DNA of 64,000 bases from positions 682,001 through 746,000 of the forward strand of contig JACKOP010000003.1 in assembly GCA_024234165.1 (NCBI GenBank), in the 5' to 3' direction. Origin of the DNA: Pseudomonadales bacterium (GTDB lineage: Bacteria; Pseudomonadota; Gammaproteobacteria; Pseudomonadales; UBA5518). Positions 1-8,966 of the stretch are shown one piece after another. A program made the translations under genes and the position numbers. How positions within the stretch are numbered: the first letter of the stretch is position 1; each line of letters starts with the position of its first letter. Under the pieces are notes generated by a model. That model had not been told where the DNA came from, did not search any database, and saw nothing but the letters and a program-made list of their open reading frames with translations.

Positions 1-681
1 CTGGCCGATCTTGTCGAGCGGGCGCGGGCGCTCCACCCCCGGCAGGTCCAGCGGCACCAGAATCACCGCACCGCCACGAAAGCCCCGTTGTGGTTCCAGC
101 GTGCAGAACAGCACGGCGATATCGGCAATGCTGCCGTTCGAAACCCAGGCGGCCTTCTGACCGTTGATCACGTAATGGTCGCCGTCCCGGCGTGCGATGC
201 AGTTGGCGCGTACCTTGGGGTCGTCGAAACAGGTTTCGGTGAAGGCGACCGAGTCGCTGCCGTGGTCGGGTTCGGTGAGTGCCCAGCAGCCGATCGTGAG
301 CCGTTCCGGATCACAGAAGCGCTCGTGCAACTCGGCATTGCCGCACTGGGCGATCCACGGCTGGTGGAATTGCGACAGGCCGAGACTGATCGTCAGCCCG
401 ACGTCACCCCACGCCAGTTCCTCGTTGACCACGCACATCATGCGCGCGCGGGCGACAGGATCCATCGTGGTGTCGGCGTACACCTGGTGCAGGCCGAGTT
501 CGCGGTACTGACGAAACATGTCCCACAGCAGCGAATCGCGTGCGATCACCTGTGCCGGGTCCTGCAGGCGATCGAGTTCGATGCCGACCGGACGCAACAC
601 ATCGCGCGCAAAGCGGTGGCAGGTGTCGCGAACCGCAAGGTCTTCCTCGCTGAGTCCGATCTCGATATCGGGCAGGGCCAT
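1..681 (-). CDS. Acyl-CoA dehydrogenase, N-terminal part (3' end outside window)
   Basis: Reading the minus strand from the ATG at 681 gives 227 codons open to the window edge. The product matches the N-terminal and middle domains of FAD-dependent acyl-CoA dehydrogenases: an acidic helical start (MALPDIEIGLSEEDLAVRDT), the FAD/substrate loop TEPDHGSDS, and the beta-domain motif GDHYVINGQKAAWVSNGS near residue 180. The family removes two hydrogens from C2-C3 of an acyl-CoA and passes electrons to electron-transfer flavoprotein. The C-terminal domain with the catalytic base lies outside the window, so substrate class cannot be judged. The gene is divergent from the SnoaL-like gene at 1222. Family assignment is firm; specificity is unknown. 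Confidence 0.9.
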   Translation of the reverse strand, partial: MALPDIEIGLSEEDLAVRDTCHRFARDVLRPVGIELDRLQDPAQVIARDSLLWDMFRQYRELGLHQVYADTTMDPVARARMMCVVNEELAWGDVGLTISLGLSQFHQPWIAQCGNAELHERFCDPERLTIGCWALTEPDHGSDSVAFTETCFDDPKVRANCIARRDGDHYVINGQKAAWVSNGSIADIAVLFCTLEPQRGFRGGAVILVPLDLPGVERPRPLDKIGQ

Positions 682-1221
682 GAACCGTCTCCTGATCGCC
701 GTTGCTCGGGGGTTGCCGCGGAGGCTACGACTACATGCAGCGGACGGTCAATCATGCGGCGGCCCGGATATCCGCACGGGCGACCGGCCTATCTGTACGG
801 GCGACCGGCCGGTCGCCCCTACGGGCACGACGAATCCCGTACGGGCGACCGGCCGGTCGCCCCATGCGCACTGCGGCCACGCGCTCGCGCTCGCGATGGC
901 GTCGCGATCCTTGCTCGCGTTGTCGGGCCTGACGCAGCCGGGTTCGAAAGGCACACCGTCACAAGCGCCCTGGGTGTGGTTTTCCAGGTATTGGTGGTCG
1001 GACCTGCCCGCGATGATGCCCGCCTGCTGCGGCCATCAGCAGCCACGCGCGGCGCCGGCGCAATGTCCTCATGCGTCGGTCATGTCGACGCTCGAAGGGC
1101 TCGTGCGGCGACCGCTTCATCAATCCAGTAGTCAGGACGATTGACCTCCGTCGTGCTGCTGGCGCATAGTCCAGCGACTCTGCAAATACCCTCGAACCTG
1201 CCGCGCATGGAGACCAGAATC
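682..1221. repeat. Intergenic region with GGGCGACCGG palindromes
   Basis: No convincing gene is seen in this 540-base gap between divergent genes. It holds a small cluster of near-identical palindromes: the 20-base stem GGGCGACCGGCCGGTCGCCC at 799-818 and again at 843-862, plus a half copy from 778. The copies are flanked by TACGGGC and CCTACGGGC. The design (perfect stem with short GTAGG/TACGG-like flanks) resembles the other intergenic palindromes of this window, although the stem sequence differs. Promoters for both flanking genes should lie here, but I cannot place them. Confidence 0.7.
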
Positions 1222-1797
1222 ATGAGACTTTGCGCTGTTGCGAGCTCCTTCACCGGCCTTTTCGTCGCATCGGTACTCGCGGCATCCGTGTCGGCCGCCG
1301 CACCGGCAAGCGAAGTCCAGGCGCCCGCAGCGCAGGATCTGCTGGCAGAGGTGGAGATTGCGCGGCTCGCCACCACCTACGGGTGGGCCGTCGATGCCAA
1401 GGACATCGACACACTGATGACGATTTTCAGCGAGGACGCCGAGTACGATCTCAGCGCTTATGCGCGGCCGCCCGCAAAAGGCAAGGCCGCAATCCGCGAC
1501 GTGTTCCTCCACGGTGTGTTCCCGTCGGAGAAGTGCTCGTTCAGCAGCATCTCGAACGTCAGGGTGCAGATCAACGGTGACCAGGCCAGCGGCGGGGACT
1601 ACTTCATCCACTATGGCTACAACCCGCAGCGGAGCGCGGGCAATACACGAACCCAGGTGGAGGGGCAGCATTTCTACCGTTTCGTGAAGGAAAACGGCGC
1701 GTGGAAGATCGCCTGGATGCAGGGTCATCCCGTGTTCGAGGCAAGCGCGCCGATCGAGGGCTCACAACTGCGCGACGCCGCCTGCCGGGTCGACTAG
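1222..1797 (+). CDS. Secreted SnoaL-like (NTF2-fold) protein
   Basis: This 191-residue protein starts with a clear Sec signal peptide (MRLCAVASSFTGLFVASVLA, cleavage probably after ASVSAAA near residue 27). The mature part has the hallmarks of SnoaL_4/NTF2-like proteins: a helix with RLATTYGWAVDAKDIDTLM, then EDAEYDLSAY, and a C-terminal strand pair ending in NGAWKIAWMQ. Such folds serve as isomerases, dehydratases or binding proteins; no specific reaction can be claimed. The ATG at 1222 is preferred over the in-frame ATG at 1207 because GGAGA at 1209-1213 sits 8 bases before it and it gives a normal signal peptide. The product probably acts in the periplasm. Confidence 0.75.
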   Translation: MRLCAVASSFTGLFVASVLAASVSAAAPASEVQAPAAQDLLAEVEIARLATTYGWAVDAKDIDTLMTIFSEDAEYDLSAYARPPAKGKAAIRDVFLHGVFPSEKCSFSSISNVRVQINGDQASGGDYFIHYGYNPQRSAGNTRTQVEGQHFYRFVKENGAWKIAWMQGHPVFEASAPIEGSQLRDAACRVD

Positions 1798-1832
1798 ACG
1801 GGATCCCGTGATCCGGACGTTAGCAAAAAGTG

Positions 1833-1847
1833 GCTCATTTCATGAGC
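1833..1847. other. Short hairpin after the SnoaL-like gene
   Basis: The sequence GCTCAT-TTC-ATGAGC forms a perfect 6-bp stem with a 3-base loop 36 bases after the SnoaL-like stop. It is preceded by CAAAAAG, so on the minus strand the stem would be followed by a T run. It could be a weak terminator, but there is no T tract on the strand of the upstream gene. Confidence 0.25.
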
Positions 1848-1946
1848 AAAGCCGAGCCCCGCGCCCAGCATATCGATCCGGCTCTTGCCGCTGTCGGCAG
1901 GCATGCGGCGGCAGGATCGTTGTATTCCATTTAGCTGCGTTCACTC

Positions 1947-4900
1947 ATGTCCTTGCCCGATGGTCTGTATGACTTGCTGCTGACGCAATCCTTGCTGCAA
2001 GGCACCAGCGAGTCGCAGCGTGCGCTTGTGGACTTGCCGGCCACGGAAGTGGCGTGGCGCCTGTCGGAAGCGCTTGCACGCCAACTGACGCAGGTCCTCG
2101 ATGAATTCGGTGGTGACCCCTCCGAGCGACAGCGACAGCAGTTGCAGTTGGCGAATGCGCTCTTGCAGCACGCGCGCTCGCAGTTGGCTGATGTCGACCT
2201 TGCCCCCGACCCCGTGGTCCAGCCCTTACAGGTACTGCGCGCCGTCCATCGGGGTGTGACTGCCCCTGAGTGGCCGCAAACCGGGCTCGTCTTGCCGTGG
2301 CTTTTCACGGCAGGCAAGGGTTCGCCCTCGCTGCTGTACGAGTTGCGCCGTGAGCTGGCGGCCTGCGACCAGGTAGACATCCTGGTGAGCTTCATCACCC
2401 ACTCTGGCGTGCGCAAACTGCTTGACGTGCTGCAGACGGCGACCGCCATCGGCGCCGACGACCGGCCACGCACGCGGTTGCGCATCATCACGACGACTTA
2501 CACCGGCGCCACCGAACTCCGCGCGCTCGATGAGCTGGCACGCTTGCCCGGCTGCGAAATTCGCGTATCGCTGGACGGGCGACGTACCCGGCTGCACGCC
2601 AAGGCCTGGCTGTTCCAGCGACAGAGCGGCTTTGGTTCCGCCTACGTGGGCAGCGCCAATCTGTCGGGTGCGGCGCTGATGGGTGGACTTGAATGGACGG
2701 TCAAGTTCACCGAGCGTGGCCAGAGCGATTTGTTCGAGCACGCCAGGGCACACTTCGAAACCCTGTGGGAAGACAGCGAGTTCCAGCCCTACGATCCGGC
2801 CAACCCACAACACCGTCGCGCTCTGAGCGAGGCACTCCGGCAGGAAGCCGGCAACGGCGTCATGGCCCAGCCGACCTATTTCGATCTGCAGCCCAGGCGC
2901 TACCAGCAGGACATGCTGGAGCAACTGCAGATCGAGCGAGAGCACGGTCGCTGGCGCAACCTGGTGGTGGCAGCCACCGGCACCGGCAAAACCGTGGTGG
3001 CTGCGTTTGATTACCGGCACAGCTGCGAACAAGTAGGTGGCCGTCCGCGTCTGTTGTTCGTTGCCCACCGCCAGGAAATCCTGCGCCAGGCGTTGCGCAC
3101 CTACCGGGAGGTGCTGCGTGATCATGGTTTTGGTGAGTTGCTGGCGGATGGTTCCGAACCCGAGCAGCACGACCACCTGTTTGCCACCATCGACAGCGTG
3201 ACCAGCCGGCAATTGGTGCATCGATACGGCGCCTCCCACTGGCATGCCGTGGTCGTGGATGAGTGCCACCGTCTCGCCGCCGATCGCTTCGATGCCTTCG
3301 TGACTGCCGTTGAACCCAAGTTGCTGTTGGGCCTGACAGCAACGCCTGAGCGCAGCGACGGCAAGCCCATCCTCGGCTACTTCGACAATCGTCCCGATGG
3401 TTCGCCCGCCGTGGAGCTGCGGCTGTGGCACGCGCTGGACTTGCAGCTGCTGTGCCCCTTCGAGTACTACGCCTGCGACGACGACACCGATTTTTCCGAA
3501 GTTCCCTGGAACCAGGCGGGCGAGCTGGCGGCGCTGGACAAGCTCATCACCGGCAACGATGTCCGGGCACGGCTGGTGCTGCAGGAATGGCACCGGCTGG
3601 CGGATGACCCGACACGTGGCAAAGCGCTGCTGTTTTGCGTTTCGGTGGCGCACGCCGAGTTCATGACGGCCAAACTCAACGCTGTCGCCATTGCGGCTGT
3701 CTGCGTTGTCGGCAGCACCCCGGCCGATGTGCGGCGCAGTGCTCCCGAACGGCTGGCGCGTGGCGAGATCGCCGCCATCGTCACCTGCGATCTGTTCAAC
3801 GAAGGCGTCGACCTGCCCGCGGTCGATACCTTGCTGCTGTTGCGCCCTACTCACAGTCCGGTGCTGTTCCAGCAGCAGATCGGTCGGGGTCTGCGTTTGT
3901 CACCCGGGAAGGAAAGCTGTCTGATCCTGGACTTCGTCGGCCAGCATCGGCGCGAGTTCCGTTTCGATCGGCTGCTTGGCGCGCTCACCGGTCTGCCGCG
4001 CGGGCAGTTGGTCGAGGCGGTGGAACACGGTTTTGGCCAGTTGCCGCCGGGTTGCCATATCCAGCTTCAGCGCCAGACGCGCGAACAGGTACTGGTAAGC
4101 CTGCGTGAACTGATCCAGCTGAACTGGCGACGCCTGCGCAGCGAATTGCAAAGCTACGCGGCATTGCGCGGGCGCAATGTCGTCACGATGGTTGAATTCC
4201 TGCGTGATCAAGCGATAGAGCTCGACGATATCTATCGCGGCAGTGGCCGTTCGGGCTGGACGCAGCTCAAGCGCGACGCAGGCCTGCTGGCTGGTGAGGC
4301 CAGCATGGGGCAGGACAAGCTCGGACGGCGCTTCGTCGACCTGCTGCACTTTGACGAGCCCGAGCGCATCGACCAGTTACGGCGGGTGAGCGAGGAGCGT
4401 GGCAACTACCGTGTACAGAGCCCACGCCAGCAGCGTCTGCTGCAGATGCTGAGCTACCAGATCGAGGCTGCTGGCACGCAGACCTGCAGCGGTGAGGATT
4501 TTCTGGGCCGGCTCACGCAATATCCCGAGCTGTGCGATGAACTGGGAGAGCTGGCGCAGGTGTTGGCCTCGCGTTCACTCAAGCCGGTGGTACGAGTCCC
4601 CGGGCTGGAAGACGTGCCGCTGAGTCTGCATGGCAGCTATGGCATTCGCGAAATTCTGACGGCTGTCGGCTGGCTCACGGCAGAGCGGCGCACGCCATTT
4701 CAGGCGGGTGTTCTGGCCTTGTACGAACGCCAGGCAGAGTTGTTGTTCGTCACCCTGGACAAGCGTGATGGCTACCACGAACGCATCGCCTACCATGACT
4801 ATGCCATCAGCCCCGAACGCTTTCACTGGCAATCACAAAACGCCGCCGGACCCGAGACCAAAGCAGGCCAGCGCTACCTGAATAGCCCTCACAACGGCTG

Positions 4901-5069
4901 GCAGTTCCAGTTGTTTGTTCGTGGCAGCAAAGGGAAGCCCTATGTGGCTTGCGGTCCCGTGGTGCTCGAGCGCGCCGAAGGTGGCAAGCCGATGACGATT
5001 TACTGGCGTCTCGAAACCTCGCTGCCGATACGGTTGTACCAGGAGTTCAGCGTTCTGCGCGACGCCTGA
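1947..5069 (+). CDS. PLD-nuclease / SF2 helicase / DUF3427 protein
   Basis: This 1040-residue multidomain protein has an N-terminal phospholipase-D-like nuclease domain (RLHAKAW with H217 and K219, then GSANLS at 235-240). It continues with a superfamily 2 helicase: Walker A ATGTGKT at 343-349, Walker B DECH at 438-441, TATP at 464-467, and the arginine-finger motif QIGRGLRL with R647. A long C-terminal region matches DUF3427-type helicases. The family is usually annotated as a DEAD/DEAH helicase with DUF3427 and is often found as a lone gene in variable genomic regions; a role in DNA processing or phage defence is an inference. All nuclease and helicase core residues seen are intact. It is not part of an operon: the gene before it ends 149 bases upstream and the next gene converges after 34 bases. 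Confidence 0.9.
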   Translation: MSLPDGLYDLLLTQSLLQGTSESQRALVDLPATEVAWRLSEALARQLTQVLDEFGGDPSERQRQQLQLANALLQHARSQLADVDLAPDPVVQPLQVLRAVHRGVTAPEWPQTGLVLPWLFTAGKGSPSLLYELRRELAACDQVDILVSFITHSGVRKLLDVLQTATAIGADDRPRTRLRIITTTYTGATELRALDELARLPGCEIRVSLDGRRTRLHAKAWLFQRQSGFGSAYVGSANLSGAALMGGLEWTVKFTERGQSDLFEHARAHFETLWEDSEFQPYDPANPQHRRALSEALRQEAGNGVMAQPTYFDLQPRRYQQDMLEQLQIEREHGRWRNLVVAATGTGKTVVAAFDYRHSCEQVGGRPRLLFVAHRQEILRQALRTYREVLRDHGFGELLADGSEPEQHDHLFATIDSVTSRQLVHRYGASHWHAVVVDECHRLAADRFDAFVTAVEPKLLLGLTATPERSDGKPILGYFDNRPDGSPAVELRLWHALDLQLLCPFEYYACDDDTDFSEVPWNQAGELAALDKLITGNDVRARLVLQEWHRLADDPTRGKALLFCVSVAHAEFMTAKLNAVAIAAVCVVGSTPADVRRSAPERLARGEIAAIVTCDLFNEGVDLPAVDTLLLLRPTHSPVLFQQQIGRGLRLSPGKESCLILDFVGQHRREFRFDRLLGALTGLPRGQLVEAVEHGFGQLPPGCHIQLQRQTREQVLVSLRELIQLNWRRLRSELQSYAALRGRNVVTMVEFLRDQAIELDDIYRGSGRSGWTQLKRDAGLLAGEASMGQDKLGRRFVDLLHFDEPERIDQLRRVSEERGNYRVQSPRQQRLLQMLSYQIEAAGTQTCSGEDFLGRLTQYPELCDELGELAQVLASRSLKPVVRVPGLEDVPLSLHGSYGIREILTAVGWLTAERRTPFQAGVLALYERQAELLFVTLDKRDGYHERIAYHDYAISPERFHWQSQNAAGPETKAGQRYLNSPHNGWQFQLFVRGSKGKPYVACGPVVLERAEGGKPMTIYWRLETSLPIRLYQEFSVLRDA

Positions 5070-5103
5070 TCGTCGCAGCGCGTCTTGCGGACTTGATGAA
5101 CCA

Positions 5104-6858
5104 TCAGCCCTGACCTTGTGCCACCGGCAACTCCAGCCGCGACGGGCGCGCGTGGTCGTGGAACACCTGCTGTACCGCCTTGCGGGCGTCGCTGGCGACG
5201 CCGAGCGCAGGCGTCACGCGCGAGTTCAGGTTGCGGTCGAAGCGCGGAAAGTTGCTGCTCGAGACCTCGAGCCGCAGGCGGTGTCCGGACAGGAAGGTAT
5301 GGGCGATATCCCACAGGTCGATGCGAAACTCGGTCGGCTCGTTCGGCACCAGGAACACCTCGCGCGCGCGGTCCTCGCGGTAGCGGGCGCGGATGATGCC
5401 TTCGGCGATGTTGGCGCAGTAGCCATCGGGCTCGACGTCGACCAGCTTGGCAGTGAAGTCGGTGTCCTCGGCGTCGCTCGCGGCGTGCAGCACCAGCGTG
5501 ATCGGGCCGTTCAGCACCAGCGGCTCGGCCAGGCAGGCCGAGGTGTAGACGAGCACGTCCTGGCGTTCCTCGACGCTCGACTGGTCGGCAACACCCGTGG
5601 GCACGTCGATCATGCTGCGCCCGCCGGTGGTCGGTACCGGATCGAAGGGGGCGTAGACGAAGCTGTCCACGGCCTCGGCATCGGGTGCGCGGGTGTCCAG
5701 CGTGCCGTCGCCACGGCGGGTGTTGGCGCGTCCGCCGCTGTGCAGGTAGTACGGCCTGAGCGTGTAGGTGGGCGGCCAGGCGGGAGCTTCGCGCCAGCGG
5801 TTCTCGCCCATCTGCCAGTAGCGAACGCCGTGCTCGGGCAGCTCGCGCAGCGGTTCGCCGCGCAGGTGGTGGCCGAACCAGTCGAAGGCCATTCCCGCCA
5901 GCACGTCGGGGCCGGTCATCGCGGTGGGGCCGAAGTCGCGCTCGCCGGCGTGGCAGGGCCGCTTGTTGTAGTAGGCGCTGTGGTCGGTCGGGCCGATGAT
6001 CAGGCGATGGCGCGAGCGCAGCGCGGGATCGCCGTCGCGGCGCAGCGCCGCGTCGAAGTCCATGTGTCCCTTGAGGCAGGTGTCGTACCAGGCGCTCAGG
6101 TGCATTACCGGCACCTGGATGCGTCCGGCGGCGGCGACGTTGTCGACGCTCGACCAGAAGGCGTCGTAGGCAGGGTGCGAGAGCCACTCGCGCCAGTACG
6201 GGGCGGCACCATCCTGGTAGGGCGGGAAGTCGATCAGCGGCAGGAAAGCGGCCGAGCCGTTCATGTCGGTGGCTGCGGCGTCGATGCGCGCCATTGCGGC
6301 GGTCCGCTCTGCGTCGCTCAGCCCGAGGCGTGACAGCGTGTCGCGCGCCAGGATCTTCCACACCCACGACATCTGGAAGCCCAGTTCGAGCGCGCCGCCC
6401 GCGGAATAGGCCCAGCCGCAGTGGAAATCGGTTGCGGTCATGTAGGCAAACACGGCTTTCAGATGCGGGGGTGCGGCAACCGCGCCCTGGATGGCAGCCA
6501 GTCCCAGGGCACAGGCACCGTAAAGCCCCACGTTGCCGTCGGACCAGGGCTGGGCGGCGGCCCATTCGACCGTGTCGTAGGCGTCGTTGCCTTCGTCGCC
6601 GTAGGGTTTCCACTCGCCTTCGGAGCCGGCGCGCCCGCGCGCCTCGGCGGAAACCACGACGTAGCCTTTCTGGGCCGCGATCAACGGGCTGAACAGCAGT
6701 TCGTGCACCACCAGGAAGCTGTCGTTGTCGTAGGGGTGAACGTTCACCAGCGTCGGGTGTGCGGCATCGTCGCGCGGGCGGTAGATGTCGGCAGCGAGCC
6801 GCGTGCCGTCGCGCATCGTGATCATCACGTCGCGCTCGACGAGGATGTCGTGAGCCAT
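5104..6858 (-). CDS. CocE/NonD-family alpha/beta hydrolase with Cys in place of the nucleophile Ser
   Basis: This 584-residue protein follows the cocaine-esterase/X-Pro dipeptidyl-peptidase plan: an N-terminal strand MITMRDGTRLAADIYRP, an alpha/beta-hydrolase core, and a C-terminal jelly-roll domain (FRIDLWDIAHTFLSGHRLRL). D259 (WYDT) and H293 (GPTDH) fit the family catalytic Asp and His. The nucleophile elbow, normally G-x-S-Y-x-G, reads GACALG with C116 (codon TGT at 6511-6513), so the expected serine is replaced. It may be a cysteine-dependent or inactive hydrolase, or the base may be an error. Start at 6858 is chosen because GGAGG lies 6 bases upstream; an in-frame ATG at 6900 lacks this. 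No signal peptide is seen, so it is probably cytoplasmic. The gene is divergent from ubiU. Confidence 0.85.
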   Translation of the reverse strand: MAHDILVERDVMITMRDGTRLAADIYRPRDDAAHPTLVNVHPYDNDSFLVVHELLFSPLIAAQKGYVVVSAEARGRAGSEGEWKPYGDEGNDAYDTVEWAAAQPWSDGNVGLYGACALGLAAIQGAVAAPPHLKAVFAYMTATDFHCGWAYSAGGALELGFQMSWVWKILARDTLSRLGLSDAERTAAMARIDAAATDMNGSAAFLPLIDFPPYQDGAAPYWREWLSHPAYDAFWSSVDNVAAAGRIQVPVMHLSAWYDTCLKGHMDFDAALRRDGDPALRSRHRLIIGPTDHSAYYNKRPCHAGERDFGPTAMTGPDVLAGMAFDWFGHHLRGEPLRELPEHGVRYWQMGENRWREAPAWPPTYTLRPYYLHSGGRANTRRGDGTLDTRAPDAEAVDSFVYAPFDPVPTTGGRSMIDVPTGVADQSSVEERQDVLVYTSACLAEPLVLNGPITLVLHAASDAEDTDFTAKLVDVEPDGYCANIAEGIIRARYREDRAREVFLVPNEPTEFRIDLWDIAHTFLSGHRLRLEVSSSNFPRFDRNLNSRVTPALGVASDARKAVQQVFHDHARPSRLELPVAQGQG

Positions 6859-6969
6859 GGGAGGCCTCCGTGAGCCGGTGCGAATGGGTGTGGGCATCAT
6901 CTTAGGGTCGAACCGGGGTGAAGTAAATTTCCCTGACTAAAAATCGATTCTCGTCGTGTCGTTTCGGCA

Positions 6970-7013
6970 TTGATGCCGGTCAATACGATCCCCCGGGTGG
7001 CTTGTGGTACCCT
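6970..7013 (+). promoter_or_regulatory. FNR/ANR-type site and -10 box before ubiU
   Basis: TTGAT-GCCG-GTCAA at 6970-6983 matches the FNR/ANR consensus TTGAT-N4-ATCAA at nine of ten positions. A -10-like TACCCT, preceded by TGTGG, lies at 7008-7013. This puts the site centre about 41-44 bases before the expected transcription start, the usual position for activation by FNR-type regulators. E. coli ubiUV is known to be under FNR control, so the site fits the gene. The match was found by eye. Confidence 0.65.
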
Positions 7014-7045
7014 GCGCGCCTCTTGTCGTACCCAGGGAGTCACGC

Positions 7046-8062
7046 ATGGTTGCGTTTCAGGGGAAGCCCGAACTGGTGTGCCCGGCCGGAGGCTTGCCGG
7101 CGCTGAAGGCGGCCGTCGACAACGGTGCCGACTGCGTCTACATCGGACTCAAGGACGAGACCAACGCGCGCAATTTCGCCGGCCTGAATTTCGATGCGAA
7201 GACCGCCGCCGAAGGCATCCGCTATGCGCACGATCGTGGGCGCAAGGTGCTGTTCGCCATCAATACCTACGCGCAGGCGAAGGGCCTGGCGCGCTGGCGC
7301 GCCGCGGTCGACCGCGCTGCCGAGCTCGGTGTGGATGCCGTGATCCTGGCCGACATGGGGCTGCTCGCCTACGCCGCGAAGACGCATCCCGCGCTGCGTT
7401 TGCACCTGTCGGTGCAGGGTTCGGCGACCAACTACGAAGCGGTGAACTACTGCCACGAGATGTTCGGTGTGCAGCGAGCCGTGCTGCCGCGCGTGCTGAC
7501 GATCCCGCAGGTCGAGCACGTGATCGAACACACGCCGGTCGAGATCGAGGTGTTCGGTTTCGGCAGCCTGTGCGTGATGGTCGAGGGGCGCTGCCTGCTG
7601 TCTTCCTACGCAACCGGCGAGTCGCCGAATACCCATGGTGTGTGCAGTCCGGCGCGTGCCGTGCGTTGGCAGAAGGGCGAGCAGGGGCTGGAGAGCCGGC
7701 TGAACGGCATCCTGATCGACCGCTACCGCGACGACGAGAACGCCGGCTACCCGACGCTGTGCAAGGGGCGCTTCGAGGTCAACGATGAGACCTACTACGC
7801 GCTCGAGGAGCCGACCAGCCTCAACGTGCTGTCGGTGCTGCCGGATCTGTTTCGCATCGGCGTGGCCGCGATCAAGGTCGAAGGGCGCCAGCGCAGCCCG
7901 GCCTACGTGGCGCAGGTCACGCGCACGCTGCGCGCGGCGATCGACAGTTGCGGTATCGACGGGCAGCGCTATTCGGTGCGCCCGGCATGGAGTGCCGAGC
8001 TGAACAAGGTGGCCGAGGGACACCAGGCGACGCTCGGCGCGTACAACCGGCCGTGGAGATGA
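7046..8062 (+). CDS. ubiU: O2-independent ubiquinone biosynthesis protein UbiU (peptidase U32 family)
   Basis: This 338-residue U32-family protein carries four cysteines, C176, C183, C200 and C239, with spacing 7-17-39, identical to the [4Fe-4S] ligands of E. coli UbiU. The start VCPAGGLPALKAAVDNGAD is typical of the family. With UbiV it forms a heterodimer that supports hydroxylation steps of ubiquinone synthesis without oxygen, using prephenate as the oxygen donor in the E. coli system. The U32 family also contains the RNA-modification proteins RlhA and TrhP, but the cysteine pattern and the ubiV and ubiT neighbours decide the call. GGGAG lies 7 bases before the ATG. It is the first gene of a compact ubiU-ubiV-ubiT operon behind an FNR-like site. 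Confidence 0.95.
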   Translation: MVAFQGKPELVCPAGGLPALKAAVDNGADCVYIGLKDETNARNFAGLNFDAKTAAEGIRYAHDRGRKVLFAINTYAQAKGLARWRAAVDRAAELGVDAVILADMGLLAYAAKTHPALRLHLSVQGSATNYEAVNYCHEMFGVQRAVLPRVLTIPQVEHVIEHTPVEIEVFGFGSLCVMVEGRCLLSSYATGESPNTHGVCSPARAVRWQKGEQGLESRLNGILIDRYRDDENAGYPTLCKGRFEVNDETYYALEEPTSLNVLSVLPDLFRIGVAAIKVEGRQRSPAYVAQVTRTLRAAIDSCGIDGQRYSVRPAWSAELNKVAEGHQATLGAYNRPWR

Positions 8063-8069
8063 ACCCGCG

Positions 8070-8966
8070 ATGAAACTCTCTCTGGGACCGGTGCTGTACT
8101 ACTGGCCGAAGGAGCAGTTGCTGCAGTTCTACGCCGATCTCGTCGACGCGCCGTTCGATGTCGTCTATCTCGGTGAGGTCGTGTGCTCGCGGCGTACCGC
8201 GATGCGCTTCGACGACTGGATGGGGCTCGCGCGCGATCTGCGTGATGCGGGCAAGGAGGTCGTGCTGTCGACGCAGGCGCTGCTCGAATCGGAAGCAGAC
8301 CTGCGGGCGCTGCGCAGGATGACCGGCAATGGCGAGTTCGCGGTCGAGGCGAACGACCTCGGCGCGGTCCGGTTGCTCGCACGTGCTGGCGCGCCGTTCG
8401 TCGCGGGTCCGCACCTGAACATCTACAACGCGGGCACGCTCGAGTGGTTTGCCGGGCAGGGGGCGACGCGCTGGCTGCCTGCGGTCGAAGCCTCGCGCGA
8501 GATAGTGCTCGAGATGCAGTCGACACGGCCTGCCGGGATGCAGACCGAGGTGTTCGTGTTCGGACGCATGCCGCTCGCGTTCTCGGCGCGCTGCTTCACG
8601 GCACGCCATCACAACCTGAACAAGGACAGTTGCGAGTTCCGCTGTCTCGACGATCCGGACGGCATCACGCTGCGCACGCGCGAAGGCGAGCCGTTCCTGA
8701 CGCTGAACGGCATTCAGACGCAGTCGGCGCTGAGCTACAACCTGCTCGCCGAGGTGCATGCGCTGCAGTCCGTCGGTATCGATGTGCTGCGGCTCAGTCC
8801 GCAGTCGACGCACATGCGTGAAATCATCGACGCGTGGGCCGTGGCGCTGCGTGGCGAAACGCCGCCCGACATCGATTCCCTGCTGCCCGTTGGCCCCTGC
8901 GACGGCTACTGGTTCGGCCGGCCGGGGATGGAGAAAAGTGTGCCGGAGGCGCTGCGATGGGAGTGA
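8070..8966 (+). CDS. ubiV: O2-independent ubiquinone biosynthesis protein UbiV (peptidase U32 family)
   Basis: This 298-residue protein begins MKLSLGPVLYYWPKEQL, typical of UbiV. Cysteines C39, C175, C188 and C192 reproduce the E. coli UbiV iron-sulfur ligand pattern, including the closing C-x12-C-x3-C group. UbiV pairs with UbiU for oxygen-independent hydroxylation of ubiquinone precursors. It starts 7 bases after the ubiU stop and overlaps the next gene by 10 bases, so translation is probably coupled. All features needed for function seem present. Confidence 0.95.
   Translation: MKLSLGPVLYYWPKEQLLQFYADLVDAPFDVVYLGEVVCSRRTAMRFDDWMGLARDLRDAGKEVVLSTQALLESEADLRALRRMTGNGEFAVEANDLGAVRLLARAGAPFVAGPHLNIYNAGTLEWFAGQGATRWLPAVEASREIVLEMQSTRPAGMQTEVFVFGRMPLAFSARCFTARHHNLNKDSCEFRCLDDPDGITLRTREGEPFLTLNGIQTQSALSYNLLAEVHALQSVGIDVLRLSPQSTHMREIIDAWAVALRGETPPDIDSLLPVGPCDGYWFGRPGMEKSVPEALRWE

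Noticed and set aside
1947..3854. Long frame on the opposite strand of the helicase gene (542 codons)
   Set aside because: Shadow of the helicase gene; helicase and nuclease motifs are complete in the plus-strand frame.
5116..6333. Plus-strand frame of about 400 codons over the CocE-like gene
   Set aside because: High-GC antisense shadow; no domain, while the minus-strand frame has clear family motifs.
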